64,000 nt of DNA, from assembly GCA_965229935.1 (NCBI GenBank), contig CBDDKB010000002.1, positions 2,170,001 to 2,234,000 of the forward strand. Reading direction: 5' to 3'. The position numbers and the translations under genes were made by a program. The notes beneath the pieces were generated by a model, which was not told where the DNA came from, searched no databases, and saw only the letters and a program-made list of their open reading frames with translations. How positions within the stretch are numbered: the first letter of the stretch is position 1; every line of letters starts with the position of its first letter. The DNA is from SPJN01 sp965229935 (GTDB lineage: Bacteria > Pseudomonadota > Alphaproteobacteria > SPJN01). Positions 7,621 to 15,477 of the stretch are shown piece by piece.

Positions 7621-8268
7621 CTAGCTGTTGATCAGCTTGCCCTTGAACAGGCATTGATCGACCACCACACATTTATCGCATTCGGGTTTGCGCGCCTTAC
7701 ACACATACCGTCCATGTAGGATCAACCAATGATGGGCGTGACGCATAAACTCGTCCGGGACTTTTTTCAGCAGCTTTTTTTCAACCGCCAGCGGCGTCGT
7801 TCCGGGGGCAAGGCCTGTGCGGTTTGACACGCGGAACAGATGGGTATCAACCGCAATAGTGTGATGACCAAAGGCGATGTTCAACACCACATTGGCGGTT
7901 TTACGACCCACGCCGGGCAGTTTTTCAAGCGCCTCCCGCTCCTGCGGTACTTCTGAACCATAGTCATCCACCAGCATCTGGGCGGCCTTCATCACATTCT
8001 TGGCCTTGGTTTTATAAAGCCCGATTGATTTGATGTGGTCGATCAGCTTTGCCTCGCCCAATTTCAGCATGTCTTCAGGCGTTTTGACGATTTTGAACAG
8101 CTCTTTTGTGGCTTTGTTCACGCCCACATCTGTCGCTTGCGCTGACAGGGCAACCGCAACCACCAGCGTATAGGGGTTGGTATAGTTCAGCTCCCCCTGT
8201 GGGTCGGGGTCTTTGGCGCGCAGGTTTTCAAAGAAAAGCTGAATAGTCGCTTTGGTCATTTGCGGCAT
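7621..8268 (-). CDS. nth: Endonuclease III, DNA glycosylase/AP lyase
   Basis: Base-excision repair enzyme that removes oxidised pyrimidines. The helix-hairpin-helix LPGVGRKTANVVLN contains the catalytic lysine, the catalytic aspartate lies in VDTHLFRVSNR, and the C-terminal iron-sulfur ligands C-x6-C-x2-C-x5-C are intact (CKARKPECDKC...C). Length 215 residues is normal. Convergent with the upstream lipoprotein gene and divergent from the DUF2244 gene. Confidence 0.96.
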   Translation of the reverse strand: MPQMTKATIQLFFENLRAKDPDPQGELNYTNPYTLVVAVALSAQATDVGVNKATKELFKIVKTPEDMLKLGEAKLIDHIKSIGLYKTKAKNVMKAAQMLVDDYGSEVPQEREALEKLPGVGRKTANVVLNIAFGHHTIAVDTHLFRVSNRTGLAPGTTPLAVEKKLLKKVPDEFMRHAHHWLILHGRYVCKARKPECDKCVVVDQCLFKGKLINS

Positions 8269-8345
8269 GGCGTGTCCAAATTTTGGGCGATCGGGCGGGT
8301 TTGCCGCGATTGCCTCCCTTCGCTGAAAATGGTTAAGGTTAAGTC

Positions 8346-8861
8346 ATGGCGCAGACGCAGACATATTTCAATCGTGAGTTACGTCCCAACCCGGTTTTGG
8401 GGCCTGTGGGCATGCGCGCGGTCTTTATTGTGGCTATCGGGATCAGTCTGATCGTTTCAGCCGGATTTTTCGCCGTTGGGGCCTGGCCTGTGTTGGGCTT
8501 TTTCGGTTTGGACATTTTGGGGCTTTATTGGGCCTTTCATATTGTCCGCCGCCGGGCCGAACGGCGGGAATGGCTGCGCCTTGATCGCGAGGCACTGACC
8601 CTGCACCGTCAATCAAGCCACAAGCATGAGTGGGAGGAGGTCGCGAGGTTAGAACCCACATGGGCGCGCGTTGAATGCCGCGCCGCAGAAACGGGCCTAG
8701 GCTCAGGCGGGGGCGAGGTTACGGTGGCCCATCTTTTGCTGTGCAGTCATGGGCAGGCGGTGGAATGCGGTAGTTTTCTGCCCGTCCGGGAAAAGCGCAA
8801 GATTGCCGATGATCTGACCACAGCTTTAAGGACCCGGGCGTCCCAACCGCTATTTTCGTAA
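8346..8861 (+). CDS. DUF2244 domain membrane protein
   Basis: 171 residues with two adjacent transmembrane helices near residues 22-68 (RAVFIVAIGISLIVSAGFFAVGAW read in parts, then FGLDILGLYWAFHI), followed by a basic cytoplasmic tail with a beta-rich domain (LRLDREALTLHRQ...WEEVARLEPTWARVE). This is the standard DUF2244 layout, widespread in Alphaproteobacteria and without a known role. It is divergent from nth, with which such genes are often neighbours. Confidence 0.82.
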   Translation: MAQTQTYFNRELRPNPVLGPVGMRAVFIVAIGISLIVSAGFFAVGAWPVLGFFGLDILGLYWAFHIVRRRAERREWLRLDREALTLHRQSSHKHEWEEVARLEPTWARVECRAAETGLGSGGGEVTVAHLLLCSHGQAVECGSFLPVREKRKIADDLTTALRTRASQPLFS

Positions 8862-8941
8862 TCTGACCTGATCGCAAGATTCGGGTGGCAGCCGAACCGC
8901 TGACCTGACAGTCTGTCTGAAATTTGATAAGGCTGTTACCG

Positions 8942-9862
8942 ATGACTGCACATTTACATGACCTTGATTACACACGGATGGGAGAGGCCATCGACTTCCT
9001 GCTGGTGGAGCGGGAGGAGCGCCCCTCGCTAAACGACGTGGCGGCCCATGTGGGCCTGTCGCCATCGCATTTCCAGCGGGTGTTCACGCGCTGGGTCGGG
9101 GTATCACCCAAAAAATTTCAGGGCCGTCTTACGCTTGATGTGGCCGAAGCGGCGTTGATCGGGGGCGCCGATGTGCTTGATGCGAGTTTTAGGGCAGGCC
9201 TGTCGGGACCCAGCCGCCTGCATGATCTCTTTACCGTGCATGAGGCTGTGACCCCCGGCACTGTTGCGAAGCGTGGCATGGGTTTGACCATTCAGTACGG
9301 CACAGCGCAAAGCCCCTTTGGGCCCGCATTCATTGCGGTCACCGATAAGGGTATCTGTGGGATGAGCTTTATTGACCCTGATTTGGCTGCAGAAGACATT
9401 CCCGCAGGCCGCGGTCAGGGCAGCGGCATGGGCGATCTGGATAAACAGCTTGCGCTCTTACAAAAGCGGTTCCCCAGGGCTGATCTTGTGCATGATGACA
9501 AGGCCATTGCGTCCTTGGCGGCGCAGGCCTTTGCCCCCTTGAACGGGCGGGCGGCCCCCCTGCCGCTTTATCTTGAAGGCACGAATTTTCAAATTCAGGT
9601 TTGGAAGGCCCTGCTGCAAATCCCTGAGGGCGGCACGTCAACCTATGGCGCAATTGCCGAACAAGTGTGTGAAAAGAATGCCGCCCGCGCCGTTGCCAAT
9701 GCGGTTAGCCGCAATCCCATCGGCTTTTTAGTGCCGTGCCATCGGGTGTTGCGAGAGACAGGCGCGTTGGGCGGCTATTATTACGGTCTTGATCGCAAGC
9801 GGGCCATGTTGGTCTGGGAAAAGGCCAGATCTGTTGAGCGGGCGGTAGAACGCGCGAGTTAG
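8942..9862 (+). CDS. AraC-type HTH fused to methylated-DNA--cysteine S-methyltransferase
   Basis: Ada-like two-domain protein of about 306 residues. Residues 10-100 are an AraC helix-turn-helix (SLNDVAAHVGLSPSHFQRVFTRWVG). The C-terminal half is an O6-alkylguanine-DNA alkyltransferase with FQIQVWKALLQIPEG, the arginine finger segment ARAVANAVSRNP and the acceptor-cysteine motif VPCHRV. It lacks the N-terminal zinc/phosphotriester domain of E. coli Ada, so it repairs alkylguanine and may regulate transcription without Ada's phosphotriester sensor. ATG at 8942 is preferred; a TTG at 8924 is possible. Confidence 0.9.
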   Translation: MTAHLHDLDYTRMGEAIDFLLVEREERPSLNDVAAHVGLSPSHFQRVFTRWVGVSPKKFQGRLTLDVAEAALIGGADVLDASFRAGLSGPSRLHDLFTVHEAVTPGTVAKRGMGLTIQYGTAQSPFGPAFIAVTDKGICGMSFIDPDLAAEDIPAGRGQGSGMGDLDKQLALLQKRFPRADLVHDDKAIASLAAQAFAPLNGRAAPLPLYLEGTNFQIQVWKALLQIPEGGTSTYGAIAEQVCEKNAARAVANAVSRNPIGFLVPCHRVLRETGALGGYYYGLDRKRAMLVWEKARSVERAVERAS

Positions 9863-9887
9863 GCTTTACCTGCCTGCTATCCGCTCT

Positions 9888-10298
9888 TTATCTATTGGGC
9901 GGATAATCATCATAGCGCGGTAGACTATCATCGGGGATGGGCCACCAGTTCGCCTTGTCAGCCACAAAGAAATGACACAGCAAGTCACTGGCAAGCGGTG
10001 TGTCCAAAATCCCCGCACGAATGCGCAACACGCCGGGAACCTTGTCGGTTTTGCTGTAAAGCGGGCTGCCGCAGTTGGCGCAAAAGGCACGCACTTTGTC
10101 AGGTGTGGCCTGATATTCCTTGATCGTATCTGTGCTGCCGATAAAGCGGATGGCGCTTTCATTTACCGGCATATTGGTGGCAAGGGCCGTACCCTGCGCG
10201 CGGCGGCAATCACTGCAATAGCAGATCTGAATAGGTTCAAGCGGTCCTGAGATTTCAAACTGCACGGCGCCGCATTGGCATCTGCCTTTTGTTGTCAT
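9888..10298 (-). CDS. GFA/CENP-V family zinc-binding protein
   Basis: Small protein of 136 residues of the glutathione-dependent formaldehyde-activating enzyme-like (GFA) family. Zinc ligands are visible as GRCQCGAVQFEI at the start, CYCSDCRRAQG in the middle and FCANCGSPLYS further on. Most members have no proven activity and the name should not be taken as function. The start at 10298 (MTTKGRCQCG) is preferred to an upstream frame extension that runs into the neighbouring lipoprotein gene. Confidence 0.87.
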   Translation of the reverse strand: MTTKGRCQCGAVQFEISGPLEPIQICYCSDCRRAQGTALATNMPVNESAIRFIGSTDTIKEYQATPDKVRAFCANCGSPLYSKTDKVPGVLRIRAGILDTPLASDLLCHFFVADKANWWPIPDDSLPRYDDYPPNR

Positions 10299-10324
10299 GT
10301 CCCGTCCTCCAACCAAACCATTTG

Positions 10325-10684
10325 TTATTGCTGTTGCCCATAAGTCGCCGCAAAGACGTCGCTGCAATAGCCGACAGCTTGATTGTAGGGCATTTTCTTA
10401 TAGCGTTGCTTTAGATAGCGCATATAGGGGGCAACTGTTTGTGCCTGCGCGGACCCGACACGTTCACCAACAAACCCAGTTGGGCAAACCTCCTTGGCCT
10501 TGTCTATGCAATGCTGAAATGGATTGACGCAAGAAATGAGCCACGCGGGGACGCCATTCTCATCAGCGATCTGATCTGCGAAAGCTGGGCGATTTTCGCT
10601 GAATAAACGCTGATTGGACTCAGGGTCCAACGAGCAGGCCGATAACATTATGACTGACAGGCAAATCAGCAGCGGTTTTGTCAT
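10325..10684 (-). CDS. Hypothetical lipoprotein with conserved cysteines
   Basis: 119 residues. Lipoprotein signal MTKPLLICLSVIMLSAC places the lipid on Cys17. The mature part has four cysteines (in ISCVNPFQHC, KEVCPTG and VGYCSDV), suggesting disulfides in the envelope. No family recognised. It lies between the GFA gene and the DUF2961 gene, all leftward, with only 5 bp from the latter's stop, so co-transcription is likely. Confidence 0.7.
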   Translation of the reverse strand: MTKPLLICLSVIMLSACSLDPESNQRLFSENRPAFADQIADENGVPAWLISCVNPFQHCIDKAKEVCPTGFVGERVGSAQAQTVAPYMRYLKQRYKKMPYNQAVGYCSDVFAATYGQQQ

Positions 10685-10689
10685 CTTTT

Positions 10690-11886
10690 CTACTCCACCG
10701 TTGCGCCGACCATGGCCATGCGTTCCTCTGTTGAGGATGGTTTCTCGTAAGGCAGCCGTTCCATATCTTTCGATGCCAGTACCGGGTCAACCTCCGGCAC
10801 GGCTTGTCGTTTTTTGAGGTAAAGAAAACTGGCAGCAGAAAAATCATCCTGTCGCTCGACAATGCCAAAGGCGCGGACACCGGGCATGGCTTCGATCCAC
10901 CCTTGGCCTGCAATATCGTGGCTGGCCTCAACCTCCTGCATCATTTGGTCGGCCCCTTCGGGGACAAAGACCGCACCGATCTGTTGCACGGTGGCGCGGC
11001 AGCGTGTTTCAAACACGATCGGGTCAGGCCCATGCCAGCGATAAAGGCTGGCAAAATCCGGGTTGGGTGATGTGCTGTCAGGGGCGCTGATCTCGTGCGG
11101 CACACCTGACAGGGGCGCCTGATGCGCGCCCATGCCCCATGCGGTACCGGCATAATCTTCAAGGCCTGTGCCGCAAATGGTGGGGTGGTCCGTGTCATTG
11201 TCGAGGAAGAATTTAAACTCCCCCTCCCCATACCAGCTGAACAGATGTTGCGCGTTGATGTCGTTCAGTACGCGTATGCCGACGACCGTACCAAAGAAGC
11301 GCCCGGGCCCTTCGATATGATCTACCAGCGTGAAATCCTGTTTCATCGTGGTGGGGTTTTCACGGTTAAAGACGACATGCAGCAAACCGCACTCTTCATC
11401 CTGTGGGCCCATCAACAAATCAATCTGATAATAAAGCGGGAAAATACGCTTGGTATGATTGGTCAGCTTGATCGTCATGGCCCCGTGAAACGGCATGGGG
11501 ATGGTGCTGTTAAAGCCGCGCCCTTCCTGAATGGCGGTATAGGCGGTGTTCAGCTCAACAGGACGACCAAGGCTTGCCCCAAAGAAATCTGGCAAAGGGA
11601 CAGAGATTGAGGGGCTGGTGTCGCCATCATAATAGGCTTCCAATATGAGGGAGCGCATAATCTCAGGCGGCATGGGCGGCACGGTCAGCCAGAAATGGGT
11701 GACGCGCCCCGGCCCCGTCATATCCATCAGCGTGACGCATTCGCCGGGCATGATCATCTTGTTCGGATCACCCTTGCGGCCACCCCATGTCTGCCCGCCC
11801 TTGCCCGGTGCCCCGGTCGGGTTTTCAAAACTGACAGAGCGGGATTTTACACCACTTGGGATATGTGATGGATCATCTGAATACAT
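10690..11886 (-). CDS. DUF2961 (GH172-like) family protein
   Basis: 398 residues. The pattern SRSVSFENPTGAPGKGG near the start, GPGRVTHFWLTV, the central acidic segment GTGLEDYAGTAWG and RWHGPDPIVFE are characteristic of DUF2961, a double jelly-roll family. Some members are glycoside hydrolases of family GH172 (difructose-anhydride or arabinofuranoside enzymes); substrate here is unknown. No signal peptide, so cytoplasmic. The ATG at 11886 has a GGGGG ribosome site; the frame is open for ten more codons. Repeat R2a lies immediately upstream, in the gap to dapB. Confidence 0.82.
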   Translation of the reverse strand: MYSDDPSHIPSGVKSRSVSFENPTGAPGKGGQTWGGRKGDPNKMIMPGECVTLMDMTGPGRVTHFWLTVPPMPPEIMRSLILEAYYDGDTSPSISVPLPDFFGASLGRPVELNTAYTAIQEGRGFNSTIPMPFHGAMTIKLTNHTKRIFPLYYQIDLLMGPQDEECGLLHVVFNRENPTTMKQDFTLVDHIEGPGRFFGTVVGIRVLNDINAQHLFSWYGEGEFKFFLDNDTDHPTICGTGLEDYAGTAWGMGAHQAPLSGVPHEISAPDSTSPNPDFASLYRWHGPDPIVFETRCRATVQQIGAVFVPEGADQMMQEVEASHDIAGQGWIEAMPGVRAFGIVERQDDFSAASFLYLKKRQAVPEVDPVLASKDMERLPYEKPSSTEERMAMVGATVE

Positions 11887-11911
11887 TGACACCCCCCCGA
11901 AGGCTAAAAAT

Positions 11912-11974
11912 TTCACCTGAAATGAGGTTTCGGTCCCTATCCGCTTCGTAGCCGGACCACTTATTTCAGGTGAA
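11912..11974 (+). repeat. Structured repeat R2a
   Basis: Fifteen-base arms starting TTCACCTGAAATGAG pair with the closing CTTATTTCAGGTGAA; the single difference is a G-T pair, which is a valid wobble only if the plus strand is the RNA. Inside is the conserved core GTTTCGGTCCCTA, then hairpin TCCG-CTTCGTAGC-CGGA. Two other copies (R2b, R2c) share the core but have different arms. It lies in the 100 bp between the dapB stop and the DUF2961 start and is antisense to both. Confidence 0.8.
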
Positions 11975-11986
11975 CAACAAAAAAGA

Positions 11987-12799
11987 TTAAAGCGCTAATA
12001 CATCGAGCATGTCAAAACGGCCCGGTCCCTTGCCCTGTCCCCACTTGATGGCAGTGACAGCGCCGCGTGCAAATATTGTGCGGTCCTCTGCCCTATGGGT
12101 CAGCTCAACCCGTTCATTGTCGGTGGCGAATATCACCGTGTGCTCACCCACAACAGACCCGCCGCGCAAGGTGGCAAAGCCGATGTCGCCCTGACGGCGC
12201 GCGCCGGTTTGCCCGTCACGGACTGCATCGCGCACCTCTGACAATTTTACGCCGCGTCCTGTTGCTGCTGCTTCGCCCAGCATTTTGGCAGTGCCGGAGG
12301 GGGCATCAACCTTGTGCCGGTGATGCATCTCCAACACTTCGACATCCCAACGGTCATCCAAAATCCCGGCAACTTTTTCGGTCAGCGCGGTCAGAAGGTT
12401 GACGCCGACAGACATATTCCCCGCCTGGATCAGCGTCGCGTGGCGGGCCGCGGCGTTCAGCCGTTCATCATCATCCTCGCTAAACCCGGTGGTGCCGATG
12501 ACATGGACGATGCGTGCCTGCGCACACAGGTCGGCATGCTGGATCGTGGCAGCGGGCGCTGTAAAGTCGATCAGCCCTTGCGCCTTGGCAATCAGGGGCA
12601 AGGGATCGTCGGTTACGTCAACGCCAAGTGGGTCGATCCCGGCAAGCGTGCCTGCATCTTTGCCCAGATGGTCGCTGCCCGGCGCTTCGGTCGCGCCGAT
12701 GACAGCCATCCCCTGTTCTTCTGTAACCGCACGGATCAACGCCCGGCCCATGCGGCCCGACGCGCCTGCGATCACAATGCCTAATGTTTCGTCTGACAT
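11987..12799 (-). CDS. dapB: 4-hydroxy-tetrahydrodipicolinate reductase
   Basis: NAD(P)H-dependent reductase of lysine and diaminopimelate synthesis, 270 residues. The nucleotide-binding motif VIAGASGRMGRALI is near the N-terminus, the TGF loop is in IGTTGFSED, and the catalytic/substrate motif EMHHRHKVDAPSGTA is present with the His and Lys. The start at 12799 (MSDETLGIVIAG) follows an AAGGGA ribosome site; the longer frame upstream runs through repeat R1e and is not coding. Confidence 0.96.
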   Translation of the reverse strand: MSDETLGIVIAGASGRMGRALIRAVTEEQGMAVIGATEAPGSDHLGKDAGTLAGIDPLGVDVTDDPLPLIAKAQGLIDFTAPAATIQHADLCAQARIVHVIGTTGFSEDDDERLNAAARHATLIQAGNMSVGVNLLTALTEKVAGILDDRWDVEVLEMHHRHKVDAPSGTAKMLGEAAATGRGVKLSEVRDAVRDGQTGARRQGDIGFATLRGGSVVGEHTVIFATDNERVELTHRAEDRTIFARGAVTAIKWGQGKGPGRFDMLDVLAL

Positions 12800-12817
12800 A
12801 ACATGTCCCTTGTTTGT

Positions 12818-12884
12818 GGTTGCGCAGCTGGACGAAAGAGTGCAGCCCTCAAATTCACGGGGCACTTTTTCTAGCTGTCGCTCC
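12818..12884 (+). repeat. Hairpin element R1e
   Basis: Copy of the R1 family, 18 bp upstream of the dapB start. Outer stem CAGCT/AGCTG is flanked by GCG and T-CGC, with GGACGAAA after the left arm and GGCACTTTTTC before the right arm, as in R1c and R1d. The inner hairpin here pairs GCCC with GGGC. Arms differ from other copies yet still pair. Confidence 0.7.
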
Positions 12885-12907
12885 AAATTCTATATAAAGC
12901 CTATTGC

Positions 12908-12948
12908 TCAAAAAGAAAAACCCCGGAAGCGGTTGCCGTCCGGGGTGT
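12908..12948 (-). terminator. Rho-independent terminator after the PF10118 gene
   Basis: Stem CCCCGG (12921-12926) with CCGGGG (12940-12945), loop of 13 bases, followed on the minus strand by a run of T. It ends the PF10118 gene that stops at 12973. Confidence 0.8.
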
Positions 12949-12972
12949 TTCAGAATTGCTGTGTCGAGGTGA

Positions 12973-13860
12973 TCAGGCAGCTTCCGCCTTCGCCTTTTCA
13001 TAGTCCTCAACGTAATGATAATTCTGTTCGTCCCACGGATGGAAGCTGGGTTTGAAATAGGGCAGAACCCGCAGCATCATGCGCGGGAAAAATGCCGGGC
13101 GGACCCAGAACCATTTCAGCGCCGCGCCAATATCTTTCCATTTGAACACATCACCCTTGTCGCGCAGCATCTGAATGGTGCCGATGAACATGCCAAGCGG
13201 GAAGAAAAAGGCGGTAAGGGCCATCGCGAATGAGCGGCGGAGATAACCGTAAAAGCCCGGATAGGATGCCTGAAACACATCAAAGGCAACGCCCTTATGT
13301 TCGGTTTCTTCGATGGCATGCCAGCGCCACAGCTTTGCCATTTCAGGATGCGCCCCGCCCATAAAGCGGTCATCCGACAACAGCATATCAGCCAGAATGG
13401 CGGTGAAATGTTCGGCAGCACATGTGTCAGCAAGCGCGGCTGTCTTGCCCAGTTTCTTTTCAACGAAATCCAGACCCTGCTTGTTGAACTTGATCATGCC
13501 CTTGGCGCGATTAAAGCCCTGATCGATCAGCTGGTCATTATAAACATCATGCTCACGGGAATGGATGGATTCCTGTGTCATGAAGCCTTTGACATGCTGA
13601 CGCAAAGTCGGGTCTTCAACATTTTTGGCATGGGCGCGCACGGCATTGACAAAGAAGGCCTCCCCATCGGGAAAGCTTAATGACAGGCCGTTGAAAAAGG
13701 CCGACAGGACCACATTGCCTGAATGCCAGTCACGCATATCGACATCCTTGATGGCGTCGAAATGAATGTTGCGCGGTGTGACATCTGCAGGTCCCTTCGG
13801 GTGCCCACCCTGACCCTTTGCAAATGCCGCTGTTTGATCTGTAACTTGTGCGTCTGACAT
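12973..13860 (-). CDS. PF10118 family protein (predicted metal-dependent hydrolase, COG3687), copy 1
   Basis: 295 residues. Conserved segments of the family are all present: RNIHFDA, DWHSGN, KGFMTQESIHSREHDVYN, AAEHFTAILADMLL and WRWHAIEETEHKGVAFDVF. The two E-x-x-H patterns on predicted helices plus a further Glu-His look like a ferritin-type diiron site, so oxygenase chemistry is as plausible as hydrolysis; that is my inference. A hydrophobic stretch near residues 205-235 may anchor it in the membrane. A paralogue lies at 52078-52953. Two R1 elements are in its upstream region. Confidence 0.82.
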   Translation of the reverse strand: MSDAQVTDQTAAFAKGQGGHPKGPADVTPRNIHFDAIKDVDMRDWHSGNVVLSAFFNGLSLSFPDGEAFFVNAVRAHAKNVEDPTLRQHVKGFMTQESIHSREHDVYNDQLIDQGFNRAKGMIKFNKQGLDFVEKKLGKTAALADTCAAEHFTAILADMLLSDDRFMGGAHPEMAKLWRWHAIEETEHKGVAFDVFQASYPGFYGYLRRSFAMALTAFFFPLGMFIGTIQMLRDKGDVFKWKDIGAALKWFWVRPAFFPRMMLRVLPYFKPSFHPWDEQNYHYVEDYEKAKAEAA

Positions 13861-13883
13861 CGCCTGTGCCTTTTTGTTTTTAT

Positions 13884-13936
13884 GGTCACGCCGCCGGACA
13901 GAAAAGTCTGCAACTTTGCTTGGCGGTCGCTTAGTT
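13884..13936 (+). repeat. Hairpin element R1b
   Basis: Stem CCGCC/GGCGG with a short inner hairpin AAAAGT-CTGCA-ACTTT. The left flank GGTCACG and right flank TCGCTTAG match other R1 copies. It lies 24 bp upstream of the PF10118 gene start, in direct tandem with R1c. Confidence 0.75.
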
Positions 13937-13941
13937 ATTAT

Positions 13942-14007
13942 GGTCGCGCCGCCGGACGCAAAACCGCCAAATGAGTTTTTGGCACTTTTGCTGGCGGTCG
14001 CTTGTTA
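13942..14007 (+). repeat. Hairpin element R1c
   Basis: Tandem partner of R1b, same orientation, both preceded by TATGG. Outer stem GCG-CCGCC pairs with GGCGG-T-CGC; the inner hairpin GCCAAA-TGAGTT-TTTGGC is longer than in R1b, so the core length varies while the outer stem is kept. Confidence 0.75.
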
Positions 14008-14114
14008 ACTTAATGTAATGTCAGTAACGCAGGTTTGCAAGCCACGCACCCGGAATTGCGGGGTGGAGGTACGGTTTGAGCCATTTGAGGCAGTAAAACT
14101 AGCCGACTGAGGCT

Positions 14115-14162
14115 CGCGCAACTTTTTGCGCGCCCCCCGCGGAGCCGCGCCCGAAAGGGCGC
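14115..14162. repeat. Two hairpins downstream of dnaJ
   Basis: CGCGCAA-CTTT-TTGCGCG (14115-14132) and GCGCCC-GAAA-GGGCGC (14147-14162), both perfect. Located 14-60 bp beyond the dnaJ stop, where a terminator is expected, though no T run follows. The first hairpin contains the AAAAAGTTGC core resembling the R1 family. With R1b and R1c this is all that is seen in the 315 bp between the PF10118 gene and dnaJ. Confidence 0.55.
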
Positions 14163-14175
14163 TGGCGTGAGCGAT

Positions 14176-15324
14176 CTAGTCAGTCAAATCTTCCCAGAAA
14201 TCCTTGACGCGAGAGAAAAAGCCGCTGCTTTCGGGGCTGGTGTCGGCGCTGTCGCCGGCTTCTTCAAACTGTTTCAGCAGGTCTTTCTGTTCTTTGTTCA
14301 AATTGACAGGTGTTTCAACCGCCACGCGCACATACATGTCGCCATGCTGACGACCGCGCAAGGTCGGCATGCCCTTGCCGCGCAGGCGGAACTGGCGACC
14401 ATTCTGTGTCCCTTCAGGGATAGAAATGCGGGCGCGCTTGCCGCCCAGTGTCGGCACTTCGATCTGACCGCCAAGCGCGGCAGTGGTCATGCTGATCGGC
14501 ACGCGGCACTGCACATGCGCCCCCTCGCGTTCAAAAATCGGATGGGGCGTAATGTGGATAAAGAGGTAAAGGTCACCGGCCCGGCCGCCACGCATGCCAG
14601 CCTCGCCCTCGCCAGACAGGCGCAGGCGCGTGCCATCATCGACACCGGCGGGAATATCGACATTCAATGACCGGTTCTTGCGCACGCGGCCCTGTCCATG
14701 ACAGACATCGCAAGGGTCCTTGATGATCTGGCCTGTGCCATGACAGGTCGGGCAAGTCCGTTCTACCGCAAATAGCCCCTGTTGCGCACGCACCCGGCCA
14801 CGACCATGACAGGTGCCGCAGGTTACCGGCTGTGCGCCATCCTTGGCCCCAGTGCCATCGCATGCTTCACATGAGGCCATGCTGGGAACATTTAAGTCGG
14901 TTGAGGTGCCGGAAAAGGCTTCTTCAAGCGAGATTTCAAGGTCCATGCGCAGATCGGCACCGGCCTGTGCGCGATCGCGCCCGCCACCGCCGCCGCGACG
15001 GCCACCCATGAACTCGCCAAAAATATCTTCGAATACATCTGAAAAGCCGCCAAAGCCCTGGCCACCAAAGCCCTGACCCTGATTGAAGCCGCCCGTGCCG
15101 TCAAAGGCGGCGTGACCGAACTGGTCATATTGGCGGCGCTTTTCGCTGTCTTTCAGAATGTCATAGGCCTCGTTCACTTCTTTGAACTTGGCTTCTGCTT
15201 CGGCATCATCGGGATTGCGGTCGGGATGATATTTCATCGCCAACTTACGATAGGCGCTTTTCATCGCCGCTTCATCAGCGCTGCGATCAACACCCAGTAC
15301 TTCGTAGTAATCCCGTTTAGACAT
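14176..15324 (-). CDS. dnaJ: Chaperone protein DnaJ
   Basis: Type I Hsp40 of 382 residues. The J domain has the HPD tripeptide (YHPDRNPDD); a Gly/Phe-rich linker (FGGQGFGGFSDVFEDIFG) follows, then four zinc-finger repeats (CEACDGTGA, CGTCHGRGR, CPTCHGTGQ, CDVCHGQGR) and the C-terminal substrate-binding domain. It stimulates DnaK's ATPase and delivers substrates. It lies 150 bp downstream of dnaK on the same strand, in a typical heat-shock group. Confidence 0.98.
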   Translation of the reverse strand: MSKRDYYEVLGVDRSADEAAMKSAYRKLAMKYHPDRNPDDAEAEAKFKEVNEAYDILKDSEKRRQYDQFGHAAFDGTGGFNQGQGFGGQGFGGFSDVFEDIFGEFMGGRRGGGGGRDRAQAGADLRMDLEISLEEAFSGTSTDLNVPSMASCEACDGTGAKDGAQPVTCGTCHGRGRVRAQQGLFAVERTCPTCHGTGQIIKDPCDVCHGQGRVRKNRSLNVDIPAGVDDGTRLRLSGEGEAGMRGGRAGDLYLFIHITPHPIFEREGAHVQCRVPISMTTAALGGQIEVPTLGGKRARISIPEGTQNGRQFRLRGKGMPTLRGRQHGDMYVRVAVETPVNLNKEQKDLLKQFEEAGDSADTSPESSGFFSRVKDFWEDLTD

Positions 15325-15477
15325 AATACTTTCTCTTAGCGCGGCTTTTTTTAACGCTTCCGGGCTATCGCCCTTTTGCTTGGCCCTTGGGGCTGAAAAG
15401 CGCTTTCAGCTTTTCGATCATGCCCCTGCACCCCATTGCACAATCGGGGCGCAAGGGCATAATCTGATTAGCGCGGG

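Noticed and set aside
11912..11974. R2 as an integron attC site
   Set aside because: The GTTRRRY and RYYYAAC core pair is missing, no integrase or cassette array is near, and the constant part is in the loop side instead of the arms.
13861..14175. Duplicated gene tail next to R1b/R1c or after dnaJ
   Set aside because: A second stop-containing end (near 14095-14110) was compared with the dnaJ tail, but the similarity is too low to claim a copy.
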